From: Treponema sp. J25
GTDB lineage: Bacteria; Spirochaetota; Spirochaetia; Treponematales; Breznakiellaceae
Assembly (NCBI RefSeq): GCF_004343725.1
Contig: NZ_PTQW01000009.1
Location: 1-64,000 of the forward strand
Length of the DNA stretch: 64,000 bases
Direction of reading: 5' to 3'
The notes under the pieces are model-generated. The model made no database searches, was not told the origin of the DNA, and was given only the letters and a program-made list of their open reading frames with translations. The translations under genes and the position numbers were made by a program. Shown one piece after another: positions 35,101 to 44,886 of the stretch (position 1 is the first letter of the stretch; each line of letters starts with the position of its first letter).

Positions 35101-36676
35101 GGGCCAGAAGGTGCCGGTTCGGAATAATCCCAGGGTAAAGATACTCCTTTCTAACATGGGGAATGTGTCCACCGAATTTATGGCGGCCATGCTCCGGGGC
35201 GTGGGCCTGAATGCGGAGGCCCTGCCGGTGGCGGACTTTAAGACCATCCAGATTGCCCGGGCCCACGCGTCGGGGAAAGAATGTGTGCCGAGTCACCTGG
35301 TGCTGGGAAGTGCCCTGAAGTACTTTGCCAGCGATAAGTACCGGAAGGATGAACTGTACCTGCTTTTTGTGCCCATTACCACCGGTCCCTGCCGGACGGG
35401 CCAGTATTTTGTGTACTACGAGAATCTCTTCAGGGACCTCCGGCTCGAAAATGTGGTGGTCTTTACCCTTTCGGCGGATAATTCCTACACCGAACTGGGA
35501 CCTGATTTTGCAAAGGACATGTGGAAGGGCCTGGTGGTGACGGATTACCTTAAGGACATTCAGACCGCTTTGAAAGCCACTGCCCGGGATCCCGAAAGGG
35601 CGGTGGCCGATTTTGAAGCTTCCTGGAAAAAAATGATGGGGGTCATCGAAAAAGATCCCCGGCTCCTGTGGAAGGAACTGCGACGTATCGCCGAGGACGT
35701 GAAGCGCATACCTTTAAAAAGAGCGCTTACCGAATGTCCCCGGGTGCTTATCGTCGGGGAAATTTACGTGCGGCGGGATGACTTCGCGGTGGGCGAACTG
35801 ATTGACCTGATGAGTGAACGGGGTATTGTGGTAAAAGTCTCAGGCATCGCCGAATGGATCCATTACCTGGATTTTGTGCGTGAATACGCCCTTAAGAAGC
35901 TTATTCGGCTTCAGGCTCCCTGGAAGCGACCCTTCTGTAAACCCCAGCGGGATCTTATCAAACTGTATGTTGAAGAGTGGTGGAAACACCATATCGAAAA
36001 AAAGGTCCTTTCGATTCTGGAACCTACCGGTCTTATCCCGGAGACCCCCCACGACATGCACCTTATCATGAAGAACACCCAGGAACACTTTGTGAACCTG
36101 GAGCTAAACTCGGAAATCGCGGTTTCCAGTGGGGTGGCCGCTACTGCCATGGAACATGGCTATTCGGGGGTGGTAAATATTTCGCCCTTTGCCTGTCTTA
36201 TTGGGCGGGTTATTGAAGGGCTCTTTACCCCCTGGGCCCGAGAACGGAACTATCCCACGATTTCGGTGGAAGTGGATGGAAACCTCCTGCCCCCCAGCAT
36301 CATCAATAAGCTTAATATCTTCATGGTAAATGTGCTTCGATTTAAAGGCAATGATGATGTATCGAGCCTGGTCGATCGGGCTGGTGCGACGGGAGTGGCG
36401 GTGACAGGACACCTGGCGGGAACGAGCACCGAGATGTCCGGGGGTGCACCCCCCCTCGGTGGCGGAACAGAGGAGAACCGGCGGGTTATTACGGCGGTAC
36501 CCCTGGTAAGCCCTTCCCCCAACCCTGAGGATGTGGCTGGGGGAGTGCTCCGGGAAGAGGGCCTCGCGCCGCTTGGAAGTTCCATGCCGAACCAAAGTCG
36601 GAGCATCCACGACAGGGGGGAAGCCGACCCAAATCGAGAAGAACCCTGTACAGGATGTGGTGGTTGTAGTAAATAA
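32117..36676 (+). CDS. Giant 2-hydroxyacyl-CoA dehydratase activase / DUF2229 protein
   Basis: 1519 residues. Two ASKHA-type activase domains of the BadF/BadG/HgdC family follow each other: residues 1-250, with cluster cysteines in SGSKCASGTGEF and SSRCSVF; and residues 296-560, with DGGSTTTKACLVD, NEACSAGTGSF and GEHCSAF. A cysteine cluster (CQTCDNYC at 590-597) leads into DUF2229 and a dehydratase-like region (about 655-1420), with CFPAEIAHG and ILGRPYNAFTAEANMG. The first activase lacks the full second phosphate motif and may be degenerate. The tail is low-complexity and ends CTGCGGCSK, a possible extra metal site. Single activases use ATP to drive an electron into a dehydratase; here both parts are in one chain. 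The substrate is unknown. The start follows AAAGGTAGAGG, after a long leader. Confidence 0.88.
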   Translation: MRSLGINIGSTSLKMVLSEHQQVLWQESIPHEGDFYAVVRRLCADGHIEPGIPALVTGNEGRFMFNVAGTLEPLCVEAALKALNLKPRAVVSMGGEDLVVYSLDENGKIINNFSGSKCASGTGEFLKQQLARMNMTLQDVNAVPDTAQVLTLSSRCSVFMKSDCTHRLNKREATKEDIVLSLSNVMAMKVLDFLKRAKLSSGQVVLAGGVTLNRHIIRFLKEGAPNIEFVIPDIAPVFEAFGASILAKDMGSPLPAVDKLLKPNTVRFGTLGNLNHWRNKVRFFEKSLGKVQKGRSYILGVDGGSTTTKACLVDMETDEIVASHYGRTHGDPVRAVKECLKVIQDKVVADTGSKEVDIRLVATTGSSREILGVFLETPGVYNEIIAHSVGTTYFDKEVETIFEIGGQDAKYVLLKNGVPIDYAMNEACSAGTGSFLEESAAGDLSIHRAEDIAPIALKADAPLKFGEHCSAFINSDIRKAVQQGASRENITAGIVCSIVANYLNRVVGNRTIGGKIFLQGGVAKNEAVPLAFAMLLDKEILVPPSPELMGCFGVALLAKRKQAEGLLGEVRIDIDEVLQREIGYERVFKCQTCDNYCPIQVLKVNGHTYMFGGRCNKYTNMRKAVKDVPVLDYVSRRNKLLFEEFVPSKESFVAKRNYTVGIPRAFSVHTLYPLYTWFFHELGIRTILSDTVDHEGVARAESAYCFPAEIAHGAVADCLKKGADYVLLPHFRDMPSYETSVHANFCPITQSFPYYITKAFSDVDPQRFLPLVVSFKFGEKKALELFTVMTSRLGISEEETRRAFEKALAKQKEYFEAARKLGLEALEEARRSNRPVIAILGRPYNAFTAEANMGIPRKFTSRGYSVIPFDILPLEEQPNQFPNMYWYYGQQDMRAAQLLKNEENVYVTWITNFSCAPDSFMLHYLKWIMGQKPFLVLELDSHSADAGIDTRVEAFLDIIDGYRSKKLEVEQERYDNGWKFEYGGGEDLRVVNHKTGQKVPVRNNPRVKILLSNMGNVSTEFMAAMLRGVGLNAEALPVADFKTIQIARAHASGKECVPSHLVLGSALKYFASDKYRKDELYLLFVPITTGPCRTGQYFVYYENLFRDLRLENVVVFTLSADNSYTELGPDFAKDMWKGLVVTDYLKDIQTALKATARDPERAVADFEASWKKMMGVIEKDPRLLWKELRRIAEDVKRIPLKRALTECPRVLIVGEIYVRRDDFAVGELIDLMSERGIVVKVSGIAEWIHYLDFVREYALKKLIRLQAPWKRPFCKPQRDLIKLYVEEWWKHHIEKKVLSILEPTGLIPETPHDMHLIMKNTQEHFVNLELNSEIAVSSGVAATAMEHGYSGVVNISPFACLIGRVIEGLFTPWARERNYPTISVEVDGNLLPPSIINKLNIFMVNVLRFKGNDDVSSLVDRAGATGVAVTGHLAGTSTEMSGGAPPLGGGTEENRRVITAVPLVSPSPNPEDVAGGVLREEGLAPLGSSMPNQSRSIHDRGEADPNREEPCTGCGGCSK

Positions 36677-36681
36677 AAATT

Positions 36682-37599
36682 ATGGCATATGATCGGAAGC
36701 TTCCCTGGGCCCTGGTGCTCTCGGGGGGAGGAGCGAAAGGGCTTGCCCATGTGGGGGTCTTAAAGGTTCTTGAAGCTATGGATGTGCCGTCCCCCTCGCT
36801 TATTGTGGGAACCTCCATGGGGGCTATTGTAGGGGGGCTCTATGCCTGTGGGTATCGGGCTACAGAACTAGAAGAAATCGCCTTTCGCTTTGATATTCGG
36901 GACTATCTTGATAGCAAGGTGTTCCGTATGGAAGGGCCCCTGGGGAAGCTTATGCAAACGGGCCAGATTATTGGCCGGCTTGCCACAAAACCCGGGATCG
37001 ATTCGGGGAAGGCGATTTTTTCTTATCTTGAAAAACTTACCGAGGGGCGTGGGGTGGAAGAGACCCGTATCCCCTTTCGCTGTAACGCGGTGGATCTGGT
37101 ATCGGGTCGGGAAATCGTTTTTTCCCGGGGACCCCTTGCTCTGGCGCTGCGGGCATCTATGGCCTTTCCGACCTTCTTTGATCCGGTCTACATGGACGAC
37201 ATGGTGCTGGTAGATGGGGGGCTTGTGAATAACCTGGCTATCTCCGTGGCTCGAAGGCGGGGCTTTACCCATATTCTTGCGGTGGATGTGGGTATGTTTA
37301 CCCTTTCCCAGGCTACCAAGCTCCAGACCGGTCCCCAGATCCTCTATCGGTGCCTCGAAGTAGTAGGGCATCATATCTATCGGGGAGACATGGATCGGGC
37401 AAGCCTTACCCTTCAGCCCCGGGATGATACGAGCCCCTTTGCCTTTGCGCGGGCTGCCCATCTTATTCGGTTAGGAGAGCAAACTACCCTGGCCCAGCGG
37501 GAACTTCTCGAGCGCTTCTTTACGCCAGGGTGGCTCAAGCGGCTTACCCTTCAACGTCAGGTGCAACGGGTGGGGAAAATGGTCCCCGCCGGGGAGTGA
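36682..37599 (+). CDS. Patatin-like phospholipase
   Basis: 305 residues of the bacterial patatin/RssA family. The oxyanion hole is LSGGGAKGLAHVGVL (14-28), the nucleophile Ser is in GTSMGAI (about 43), and the catalytic Asp is in VDGGLVNN (about 178). The dyad hydrolyses acyl esters of lipids. No signal peptide, so it probably acts in the cytoplasm or on the inner membrane. It begins 5 bases after the stop of the giant activase gene with no ribosome-binding site, which suggests coupled translation. It is followed 3 bases later by cysE. Confidence 0.9.
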   Translation: MAYDRKLPWALVLSGGGAKGLAHVGVLKVLEAMDVPSPSLIVGTSMGAIVGGLYACGYRATELEEIAFRFDIRDYLDSKVFRMEGPLGKLMQTGQIIGRLATKPGIDSGKAIFSYLEKLTEGRGVEETRIPFRCNAVDLVSGREIVFSRGPLALALRASMAFPTFFDPVYMDDMVLVDGGLVNNLAISVARRRGFTHILAVDVGMFTLSQATKLQTGPQILYRCLEVVGHHIYRGDMDRASLTLQPRDDTSPFAFARAAHLIRLGEQTTLAQRELLERFFTPGWLKRLTLQRQVQRVGKMVPAGE

Positions 37600-37602
37600 T
37601 GT

Positions 37603-38496
37603 ATGATTGAACGCCTTGCTTCGCCCATAGCCAGCATTGTCTCAAGCTATGATACCTACGGTCTTATTAACCATACCTCTGGAAATAACCTGCCTTCCCG
37701 GGAAAGCATCCAGCAGATCCTCCGGGATATCCAGGGCCTTCTGTTTCCCGGCTTTGGAGAGAGTGAACTGATCGATCCGGAGAATCTCCATTTAAAGACG
37801 GCCGAACGGGTGTACCGGCTTGCCCAGGCCCTGGTAGCAGAAATAGAAAAGAGCCTTTCTTTTACCTGCAGAACGGGTACTTTCTCCTGCGATGGCAGTG
37901 CCTGCCGAGAAATGGCGGAAACTATCACCGTGGAGTTTTTTTCCGCCCTTCCTGAGATTCGGCGACTCCTTTCCCTGGACGTGGAAGCGGCCTTTCAGGG
38001 GGATCCGGCTGCGAAGAGCATCGAAGAAGTGATTGTGGCCTATCCGGGGTTACGGGCCATTGCGACCCATCGGGTGGCCCATTTCTTCTGGAATCGCCAG
38101 GTTCCCCTGATCCCCCGTATCATGAGCGAGATAATCCATGGCGAAACGGGGATTGATATTCATCCCGGAGCTACCATAGGTGAATCCTTTTTTATTGATC
38201 ACGGAACGGGGGTGGTAATCGGTGAAACCACGGTTATCGGGAGGAATGTCAAAATATACCAGGGGGTAACCCTGGGGGCCCTTTCGGTGGACAAGTCCCA
38301 GGGAAACACCAAGCGCCATCCTACCATAGAGGACGATGTGACTATCTATGCGGGGGCCACCATTCTTGGGGGAGAAACCACTATCGGCGAAGGGTGTATC
38401 ATCGGTGGTAATGTGTGGCTCACCGAATCGGTCCCTCCCCATCGGGTGGTATACGTAAAAACGGGGGAACACATTATCAAACCCAGAAAAAAGTAA
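37603..38496 (+). CDS. cysE: Serine O-acetyltransferase (EpsC-like)
   Basis: 297 residues. An all-helical N-terminal half (about 1-160) precedes a left-handed beta helix: HGETGIDIHPGATIGESFFIDHGTG carries the catalytic His residues, then VVIGETTVIGRNVKIYQGVTLGA. It acetylates serine with acetyl-CoA, the first step of cysteine synthesis. The N-terminal half is longer than in Escherichia CysE and resembles the EpsC type of anaerobes. The ATG is 3 bases after the patatin stop, behind GGGAGTGATGT. The stop codon lies inside a hairpin shared with the convergent gene. Confidence 0.92.
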   Translation: MIERLASPIASIVSSYDTYGLINHTSGNNLPSRESIQQILRDIQGLLFPGFGESELIDPENLHLKTAERVYRLAQALVAEIEKSLSFTCRTGTFSCDGSACREMAETITVEFFSALPEIRRLLSLDVEAAFQGDPAAKSIEEVIVAYPGLRAIATHRVAHFFWNRQVPLIPRIMSEIIHGETGIDIHPGATIGESFFIDHGTGVVIGETTVIGRNVKIYQGVTLGALSVDKSQGNTKRHPTIEDDVTIYAGATILGGETTIGEGCIIGGNVWLTESVPPHRVVYVKTGEHIIKPRKK

Positions 38497-38511
38497 GGCT
38501 TCTTACTTTTT
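38487..38511. terminator. Two-way terminator holding both stop codons
   Basis: AAAAAGTAAG and CTTACTTTTT are exact complements around a 4-base loop (GCTT). T-runs appear on both strands, so it can end cysE on the plus strand and the CmpB-like gene on the minus strand. The stop codon of each gene (TAA at 38494-38496 and the complement at 38503-38505) lies in one arm. The stem is AT-rich, so efficiency is uncertain. Confidence 0.7.
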
Positions 38512-39258
38512 CCCGAGTCGTTTCTTAAGTTGTTCCTGGATCCACTCAGGGAAGGCCTGGAGATTAGGAAGCACGAGCCGTTTAAGGCTCGGGAAAGCGT
38601 TGAGGGGTTTAAGAATCCGCCGAATTTCCAGAGGAAGCCGCCGGCGGGCCTCTTCAGAATGGGAAATAAGGTTCCCCAAAGAGAAAAAGCTGCCCCCCCT
38701 GGAAACCGCTTCCTGAAGGTCTGCCACAAAACTTTTTACGTAGAATACCAGCTTGCTCGAGTGGACGATATCGATAATGAGTACTCCGCTCAGGAATCCC
38801 GAAAGGTAAATGGCCAGGTTGGGATGCAGGGCCTGAATCTGAGAAAGGAGCAGGGGTTCAAGGATCAATTTGAAGCCCACCGCCAGAATAGCCCAATAAA
38901 GGGAAAAGCGGAGGCAGATTCTCCCCTGGAGGTTGAATTTTTGGTCCCGGTAGTCCCAGAGGGTAAGCCCAAAAAAGCGCTCTAAAAGCCAGGCTCCCAC
39001 ATACTCGACAATGGTAGGAGCAAGCATGATGGTCCCCCACAGGAGAGCCGGGTGGGCGTTCCGCAACCCATAACTTAAAGCCGCAATAGAAAGGGCCCCA
39101 AACCCATAAATAGGAACAAAGGGTCCGGTGAGAAATCCCGCATTAACAAACCGTTTTTCCTGAAAGGAACGGAAGATGGATTCCACAATCCAGCCGAGGA
39201 ATGCGGCATAGCAGAAATAGAGAAAATACTGGACCAGGCTTAGCCATAGGTCGTTCAT
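38503..39258 (-). CDS. Putative ABC-transporter-type permease (PF06541, CmpB-like)
   Basis: 251 residues. About six membrane segments in the first 165 residues, starting YFLYFCYAAFLGWIVESI, with the family motif FLTGPFVPIYGFGAL near residue 45 and EYVGAWLLERFFGLTLWDYRD. The family is called ABC-transporter type IV, but transport has not been shown and no ATPase is nearby. The C-terminal 80 residues are basic and cytoplasmic. AGGGGGAAA precedes the ATG. Convergent with cysE and divergent from era. Confidence 0.8.
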   Translation of the reverse strand: MNDLWLSLVQYFLYFCYAAFLGWIVESIFRSFQEKRFVNAGFLTGPFVPIYGFGALSIAALSYGLRNAHPALLWGTIMLAPTIVEYVGAWLLERFFGLTLWDYRDQKFNLQGRICLRFSLYWAILAVGFKLILEPLLLSQIQALHPNLAIYLSGFLSGVLIIDIVHSSKLVFYVKSFVADLQEAVSRGGSFFSLGNLISHSEEARRRLPLEIRRILKPLNAFPSLKRLVLPNLQAFPEWIQEQLKKRLGKK

Positions 39259-39292
39259 AGATTTCCCCCTATCGTAATTTCTTTTTCTTTAT

Positions 39293-39298
39293 TATATT
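39293..39298 (+). promoter_or_regulatory. -10 box of era, leaderless type
   Basis: TATATT ends 6 bases before the ATG at 39305. No Shine-Dalgarno sequence is present and no good -35 is visible; the position alone supports a near-leaderless start. Confidence 0.4.
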
Positions 39299-39304
39299 AC
39301 GGAT

Positions 39305-40243
39305 ATGACATCAATTACGCAGCATAGCACGAACGAAATCAAGAAAAAAGTGGCCTTTTTGGCCCTGGTTGGCCGGCCTTCTGCCGGTAAAAGCACCCTA
39401 CTCAACACTCTCTGTGGGTATAAGGTAGCTATCGTGAGCCCCATTCCTCAAACTACTCGCCATGCGGTCCGGGGCATCCTGACCCGACAGGAAGGACAGT
39501 TGATTTTCGTAGATACCCCGGGGCTCCATCTTTCAGAGAAGAAAATGAATGTCAAATTAATTGAAGTGGCCGAGCGCACCCTGGAAGAGTCAGACCTGGT
39601 GTTGTATGTGATTGATGCAAGCCGTGAACCGGGACCGGAAGAATCCTTTGTGGTGCAAAAAATACAGGAAAAGATCCCATTCTGCGAGCAAAAAATGGTG
39701 GTGGCCATCAATAAGGTTGATGCGGAGGGGGCAAAGCCCGAACGGTGCCGCTCCTTTATTCAAACGAAATTTCCCGCCCTTCCGGAGGACCGGTTTTGTT
39801 CCATTTCTGCTTTGAGGGGGGATGGCGTTGCGGAACTTACGGACCGTCTTTTTGCCCTTGCCCCCGAGGGAGAACTCCTGTATCCCGAGGACACCTACAC
39901 TGACCAGGATGTGCCCTTTCGTATCGCCGAGATTATCCGGGAACAGGCCATACTGCGGCTCAGGCAGGAAATTCCCCATTGTATTTTTGTAGAGGTGGCC
40001 GATGTGGAATTGCGGGAAGAGGGTACCCAGTTGTGGATTCGGGCCTTTATTCTGGTAGAGCGGGAATCGCAGAAGGGTATTGTGGTAGGTAAGGGCGGAA
40101 GACTTATAAAGGAAATACGCCAGGCAAGTCAACGGGAACTCCAGAAAATCTTTGATTGGAAGATTTACCTGGATCTCCGGGTAAAAACAGCCCCCGATTG
40201 GCGTCGAGACGATAAGGTCTTGAAAAAATTACTGGATCGGTAA
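39305..40243 (+). CDS. era: GTPase Era
   Basis: 312 residues. An N-terminal GTPase domain with G1 LVGRPSAGKSTLLN, G2/TTR in PQTTRHAV, G3 DTPGLH and G4 NKVD is followed by a KH domain with GIVVGKGGRLIKEIR. Era binds the 3' end of 16S rRNA and helps mature the 30S subunit. The start at 39305 has no Shine-Dalgarno sequence but lies 6 bases after TATATT. It is followed 22 bases later by the YwaF-like gene, which seems to have its own promoter inside this gene's 3' end. Confidence 0.96.
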   Translation: MTSITQHSTNEIKKKVAFLALVGRPSAGKSTLLNTLCGYKVAIVSPIPQTTRHAVRGILTRQEGQLIFVDTPGLHLSEKKMNVKLIEVAERTLEESDLVLYVIDASREPGPEESFVVQKIQEKIPFCEQKMVVAINKVDAEGAKPERCRSFIQTKFPALPEDRFCSISALRGDGVAELTDRLFALAPEGELLYPEDTYTDQDVPFRIAEIIREQAILRLRQEIPHCIFVEVADVELREEGTQLWIRAFILVERESQKGIVVGKGGRLIKEIRQASQRELQKIFDWKIYLDLRVKTAPDWRRDDKVLKKLLDR

Positions 40244-40252
40244 AAAGTGTGC

Positions 40253-40258
40253 TATTAT
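40253..40258 (+). promoter_or_regulatory. Extended -10 box of the YwaF-like gene, leaderless type
   Basis: TGC-TATTAT, an extended -10, with TTACTG 18 bases further up. The ATG at 40266 begins 7 bases after it and has no Shine-Dalgarno sequence. Confidence 0.5.
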
Positions 40259-40265
40259 TTTCACC

Positions 40266-41465
40266 ATGCACGGAAATAAAAAAGGCGGTGGATGGAAAGG
40301 GGTTTTTGGGATTCTCATGGCCCTTATTGTAGGGCTGGACTTTTTTGCGGTGCAAAAAGATTTGCTTTCACCGGCAAAACTGAAAGTGGTGGTGCCGCAG
40401 GAAGGGGACCGCTATACAAAGACGGTTCCCCTCTATGGTCAGGGATGGAACCGTGATGGGATTCGTCGCTTCTTTCTTGAAATATATTCTCTCCAACAAA
40501 AGGATGCGGTTCTTTGGAAAAGAGTAACCCTCCTTCCAGAAAAAACCAAAAAACCCGATGGCTCCATTCTTGAATTGAGCACCTTCCGGGATTCGATCGA
40601 GGTACCCCAGGAGGGGGCTTATCGATTTTCTTTTATCCTAGAGGATGATAAAAATCGAGTATTGGATCGAACGGATCGGATTATCCAGGTGACTGATTCT
40701 TATCGGCCCCATCCCTTTGTTCTGTTTGGTCCAATTCATCTCGCGAGCCTTTTCATAGTCCTCCTAGGTGCAGGGGGAATTCCCTGGTTGGTGCATACTA
40801 TTTCGTGGGTACGCCCCCATCAAAAAACGATTGCCCGGATACTCGCCTTCCTGATGCTCCTTAATGAAGTGATCTATCATGTGTATTGGCAACAATTGGG
40901 AGCCTGGTCTGTTTCCACCGCCTTGATGTTTCACATGTGTGGAATTTCCATAATGCTCTTGCCCTGGCTCTTTGAGCTTCCCCGGGGACGGGTGCAACAG
41001 TATCTCTTTGAACTGGTATATTTTTGGGGGATTGGTGGGGCCCTGCAGGCATTGTTGACGCCAGATATTGGGTATCTGGGGTTCCCGTCCTATAAGTTTT
41101 TTTCTTTTTTTATTTCCCATGGGCTTATTGTTACCCTTTCTCTATATGCGGCGGTCTTTTTACCCTACTGTATTCGACTTTCCTCTGTGGGAAGGGTTTT
41201 ATTAATCAGCAATGTCATAGTCCTCGGGATTTACGGCCTTAATTACCTCTTGCAATCTTTGCCTCCCTACGAATTGGGGAACTATTTTGTCTTGAGTTAT
41301 CCCCCGCCTACCGGTTCTGTGATCGATCTTTTTGAGCGCTGGTTTGGTCCCTCTCCTCGCTATATTCTTGGCCTTGAACTCATGGGGCTTGTCGTGTTTC
41401 TTCTTATGGTCCTTCCCTGGCGTTGGGTAAAAAAAGAGTCGCCGATACATCAAATTCATAAATAG
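40266..41465 (+). CDS. YwaF/TMEM164-like membrane protein with an outer domain
   Basis: 399 residues. A membrane anchor (about 11-30) leads to a soluble domain of about 110 residues with beta-strand character and no recognised family. From about residue 150 come seven membrane segments: FGPIHLASLFIVLL opens the region and LMLLNEVIYHVYWQ and LPWLFELPRG follow. This resembles TIGR02206/YwaF-type integral membrane proteins, which usually lack the N-terminal domain. The function of the family is unknown in bacteria; related animal proteins act on lipids. Convergent with groL, sharing its terminator. Confidence 0.7.
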   Translation: MHGNKKGGGWKGVFGILMALIVGLDFFAVQKDLLSPAKLKVVVPQEGDRYTKTVPLYGQGWNRDGIRRFFLEIYSLQQKDAVLWKRVTLLPEKTKKPDGSILELSTFRDSIEVPQEGAYRFSFILEDDKNRVLDRTDRIIQVTDSYRPHPFVLFGPIHLASLFIVLLGAGGIPWLVHTISWVRPHQKTIARILAFLMLLNEVIYHVYWQQLGAWSVSTALMFHMCGISIMLLPWLFELPRGRVQQYLFELVYFWGIGGALQALLTPDIGYLGFPSYKFFSFFISHGLIVTLSLYAAVFLPYCIRLSSVGRVLLISNVIVLGIYGLNYLLQSLPPYELGNYFVLSYPPPTGSVIDLFERWFGPSPRYILGLELMGLVVFLLMVLPWRWVKKESPIHQIHK

Positions 41466-41506
41466 GTTCTTGAACACTTCTCTATTGAGAAGCAGGGAGA
41501 AAATAA

Positions 41507-41536
41507 AAAGGCTGGCGCCTTCCGACGCCAGCCTTT
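41507..41536. terminator. Terminator between the YwaF-like gene and groL
   Basis: AAAGGCTGGCG and CGCCAGCCTTT form a perfect 11-bp stem around an 8-base loop. It sits between two convergent genes with A-runs and T-runs on both sides and should work in both directions. Confidence 0.85.
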
Positions 41537-41559
41537 CGTTGTGCAAAAGAACGGAGTGA

Positions 41560-43212
<1,653 letters not shown>

Positions 43213-43415
43213 TTACCGATTTCCACGCACAGGACACAGAAGGCTTTTCCTTGTCTGCGGGAAAACGGCATAGGTTGGTATTGGGAATTAGGCCTTCCAT
43301 GAACAAAGGCTCGACCATAAGATACTAAAAAAGGAGGGCAAAAGGCAAGAAAAAAGTGATAGATAGACCTGTTTTTATGCATTTCCCTTCGTTTTCTGGC
43401 TTTTTACAGTCCGGT

Positions 43416-44567
43416 TCACCCACGTTCCAGGGCCTTCACGTGACGATACCAGAAAAGGAGGTCTAGGAAACTACGCTCGGTAAGGGGATTGGTAGGAAAG
43501 TAATAAAGATGGCTGTCGCAACTACAGTCTGAACAGCCAAAGCGAGGAATAGGCCTTCCACCGATACGCTCCAGGTCAGCCGCCAGGGCGCATTCTAGAT
43601 TGCGGTAGGATGCGATGGGCAGGCCCATGATGCGGGCCGCCACCGACGTAAGATAATCGATGTGCCAGTGAGGGTTTTTGTGCACCTTCCGCAGGTGGTG
43701 GGCGATGCGCTGGGAAAGATTTTTTTGGGCCGAACCGGTGTATACATACCAACCGGCGTCCAGTGCAAGGGTGCCCAGGGCGCCTACGGTAAGTACCTTC
43801 GGTTGATTCAATTCCATAAGGATGAGGTAACTTCCTCGGTTTTCTTCGGCCAGAGTCCCATGGTCAAACACAAGGGGAAGATTAAAATTGATGATCCTCC
43901 CAGAACCATCTTCCTGGGCTTCGAGAACCGCCGCATGGAACTGGATCACCTCGTTGTATCGGGATACCGCTGCTGCAAAAGAAGGGTCAGTATGAAGGTT
44001 GGGGACAAAGTACTGAGGTTTTCCGTGGACCACTAGAAATAACACATGGCACTGAAACCCTGATTGAGATAAGGCCGCCAGTTCTTCCAGGTGTTTGGTG
44101 GCCCGTTCACTGGGGGCATCGGGAAACATGGCCACATCGTGTTCGACAAGGGAACAGGCCTTTACTTCTATCAAATGACGAGATCCTGTGGCGTCCTCTA
44201 CCAGAAAATCAAAACGGGAGTTCCCCTGGCTGTATTCGGCCTGGATGTGCCGGGCCTCCGGGAAAAGGACCGGCAGCACCGCCTGCTGGACCACCGAGTT
44301 TGCCCGGGCGGAGAAAAGAGGAACTATGCGCTCCCCGTAACGCACCGCCACCGCGGTCCATGCTGTTTTTGCAGCCGCAAGGCGTCGCTCAAGAATCAAC
44401 TCGGTGCCGGGGATCACAAACTCAAGGAGCCGCCCTGGGTTAGGACAGTGGCAGGGTATTTCTTCCCCTCTTTCAGGGTCCTCTGCGATGATAAGGAAAC
44501 GATTGGGCCTTTTTAGAAACCGGGCTTCCCGGTCCGGGGAAAAGAGCCTGCAACGATATTCTTCCAT
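43416..44567 (-). CDS. SfsA domain fused to a DUF123 (GIY-YIG-like) domain
   Basis: 383 residues. Residues 1-235 form SfsA: an OB-like start with FLIIAEDPERGEEIPCHCPNP-GRL, then a nuclease-like core with SRFDFLVED and HLIEVKAC, the D...ExK arrangement of PD-(D/E)XK enzymes. Residues about 250-365 are a DUF123 domain: GWYVYTGSAQKNLSQRI and HWHIDYLTS, a GIY-YIG-like fold known from endonuclease-III-linked proteins. The C-terminus holds FGCSDCSCDSHLYYF, a possible metal site. A DNA-repair or DNA-binding role fits both halves but is inferred. The ATG at 44567 matches the family start. A TTG at 44636 with AAAGGGGG upstream is an alternative start adding 23 residues. Confidence 0.85.
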   Translation of the reverse strand: MEEYRCRLFSPDREARFLKRPNRFLIIAEDPERGEEIPCHCPNPGRLLEFVIPGTELILERRLAAAKTAWTAVAVRYGERIVPLFSARANSVVQQAVLPVLFPEARHIQAEYSQGNSRFDFLVEDATGSRHLIEVKACSLVEHDVAMFPDAPSERATKHLEELAALSQSGFQCHVLFLVVHGKPQYFVPNLHTDPSFAAAVSRYNEVIQFHAAVLEAQEDGSGRIINFNLPLVFDHGTLAEENRGSYLILMELNQPKVLTVGALGTLALDAGWYVYTGSAQKNLSQRIAHHLRKVHKNPHWHIDYLTSVAARIMGLPIASYRNLECALAADLERIGGRPIPRFGCSDCSCDSHLYYFPTNPLTERSFLDLLFWYRHVKALERG

Positions 44568-44783
44568 ATCGATAAGGTAGTGTTTCCGTGATTCTTGCGC
44601 CAAGAAAAAACGAGAAAAAACGATGGTATTCGGCAAAAAAGCGGGCCCCCTTTCTTTTTATAGGACCGTGAAAAGCCATCCCCCTCTTTCCTGAAGGGGA
44701 GCCCTCAACCGCACCGTTATATGGATAGGATCTGCTGGGTTTTTATGGCTCTGTGGCTCTGCCTTAATCTGGGGAATGTGGGA

Positions 44784-44820
44784 CCTCGAAGGGAAAAACT
44801 TCCTTCCGAGGCCCTCTTTT
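44784..44820 (+). terminator. Terminator-like hairpin in the 44.6-45.3 kb intergenic region
   Basis: CCTCGAAGG and CCTTCCGAGG form a stem with one bulged base, followed by CCTCTTTTAA on the plus strand. No clear plus-strand gene lies upstream; a 33-codon frame at 44721-44822 overlaps it but has no ribosome-binding site. On the minus strand it follows the small gene at 44887 but lacks a T-run. Confidence 0.4.
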
Positions 44821-44886
44821 AATCGGGTACCTTATTATTCGTGCCGTTTTGGCAAGGCCTCGATACAACAAGGCCCATTGTGAAAA

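Noticed and set aside
44721-44822. A 33-codon hydrophobic frame in the 44.6-45.3 kb gap
   Set aside because: No ribosome-binding site or promoter; it ends within the terminator-like hairpin.
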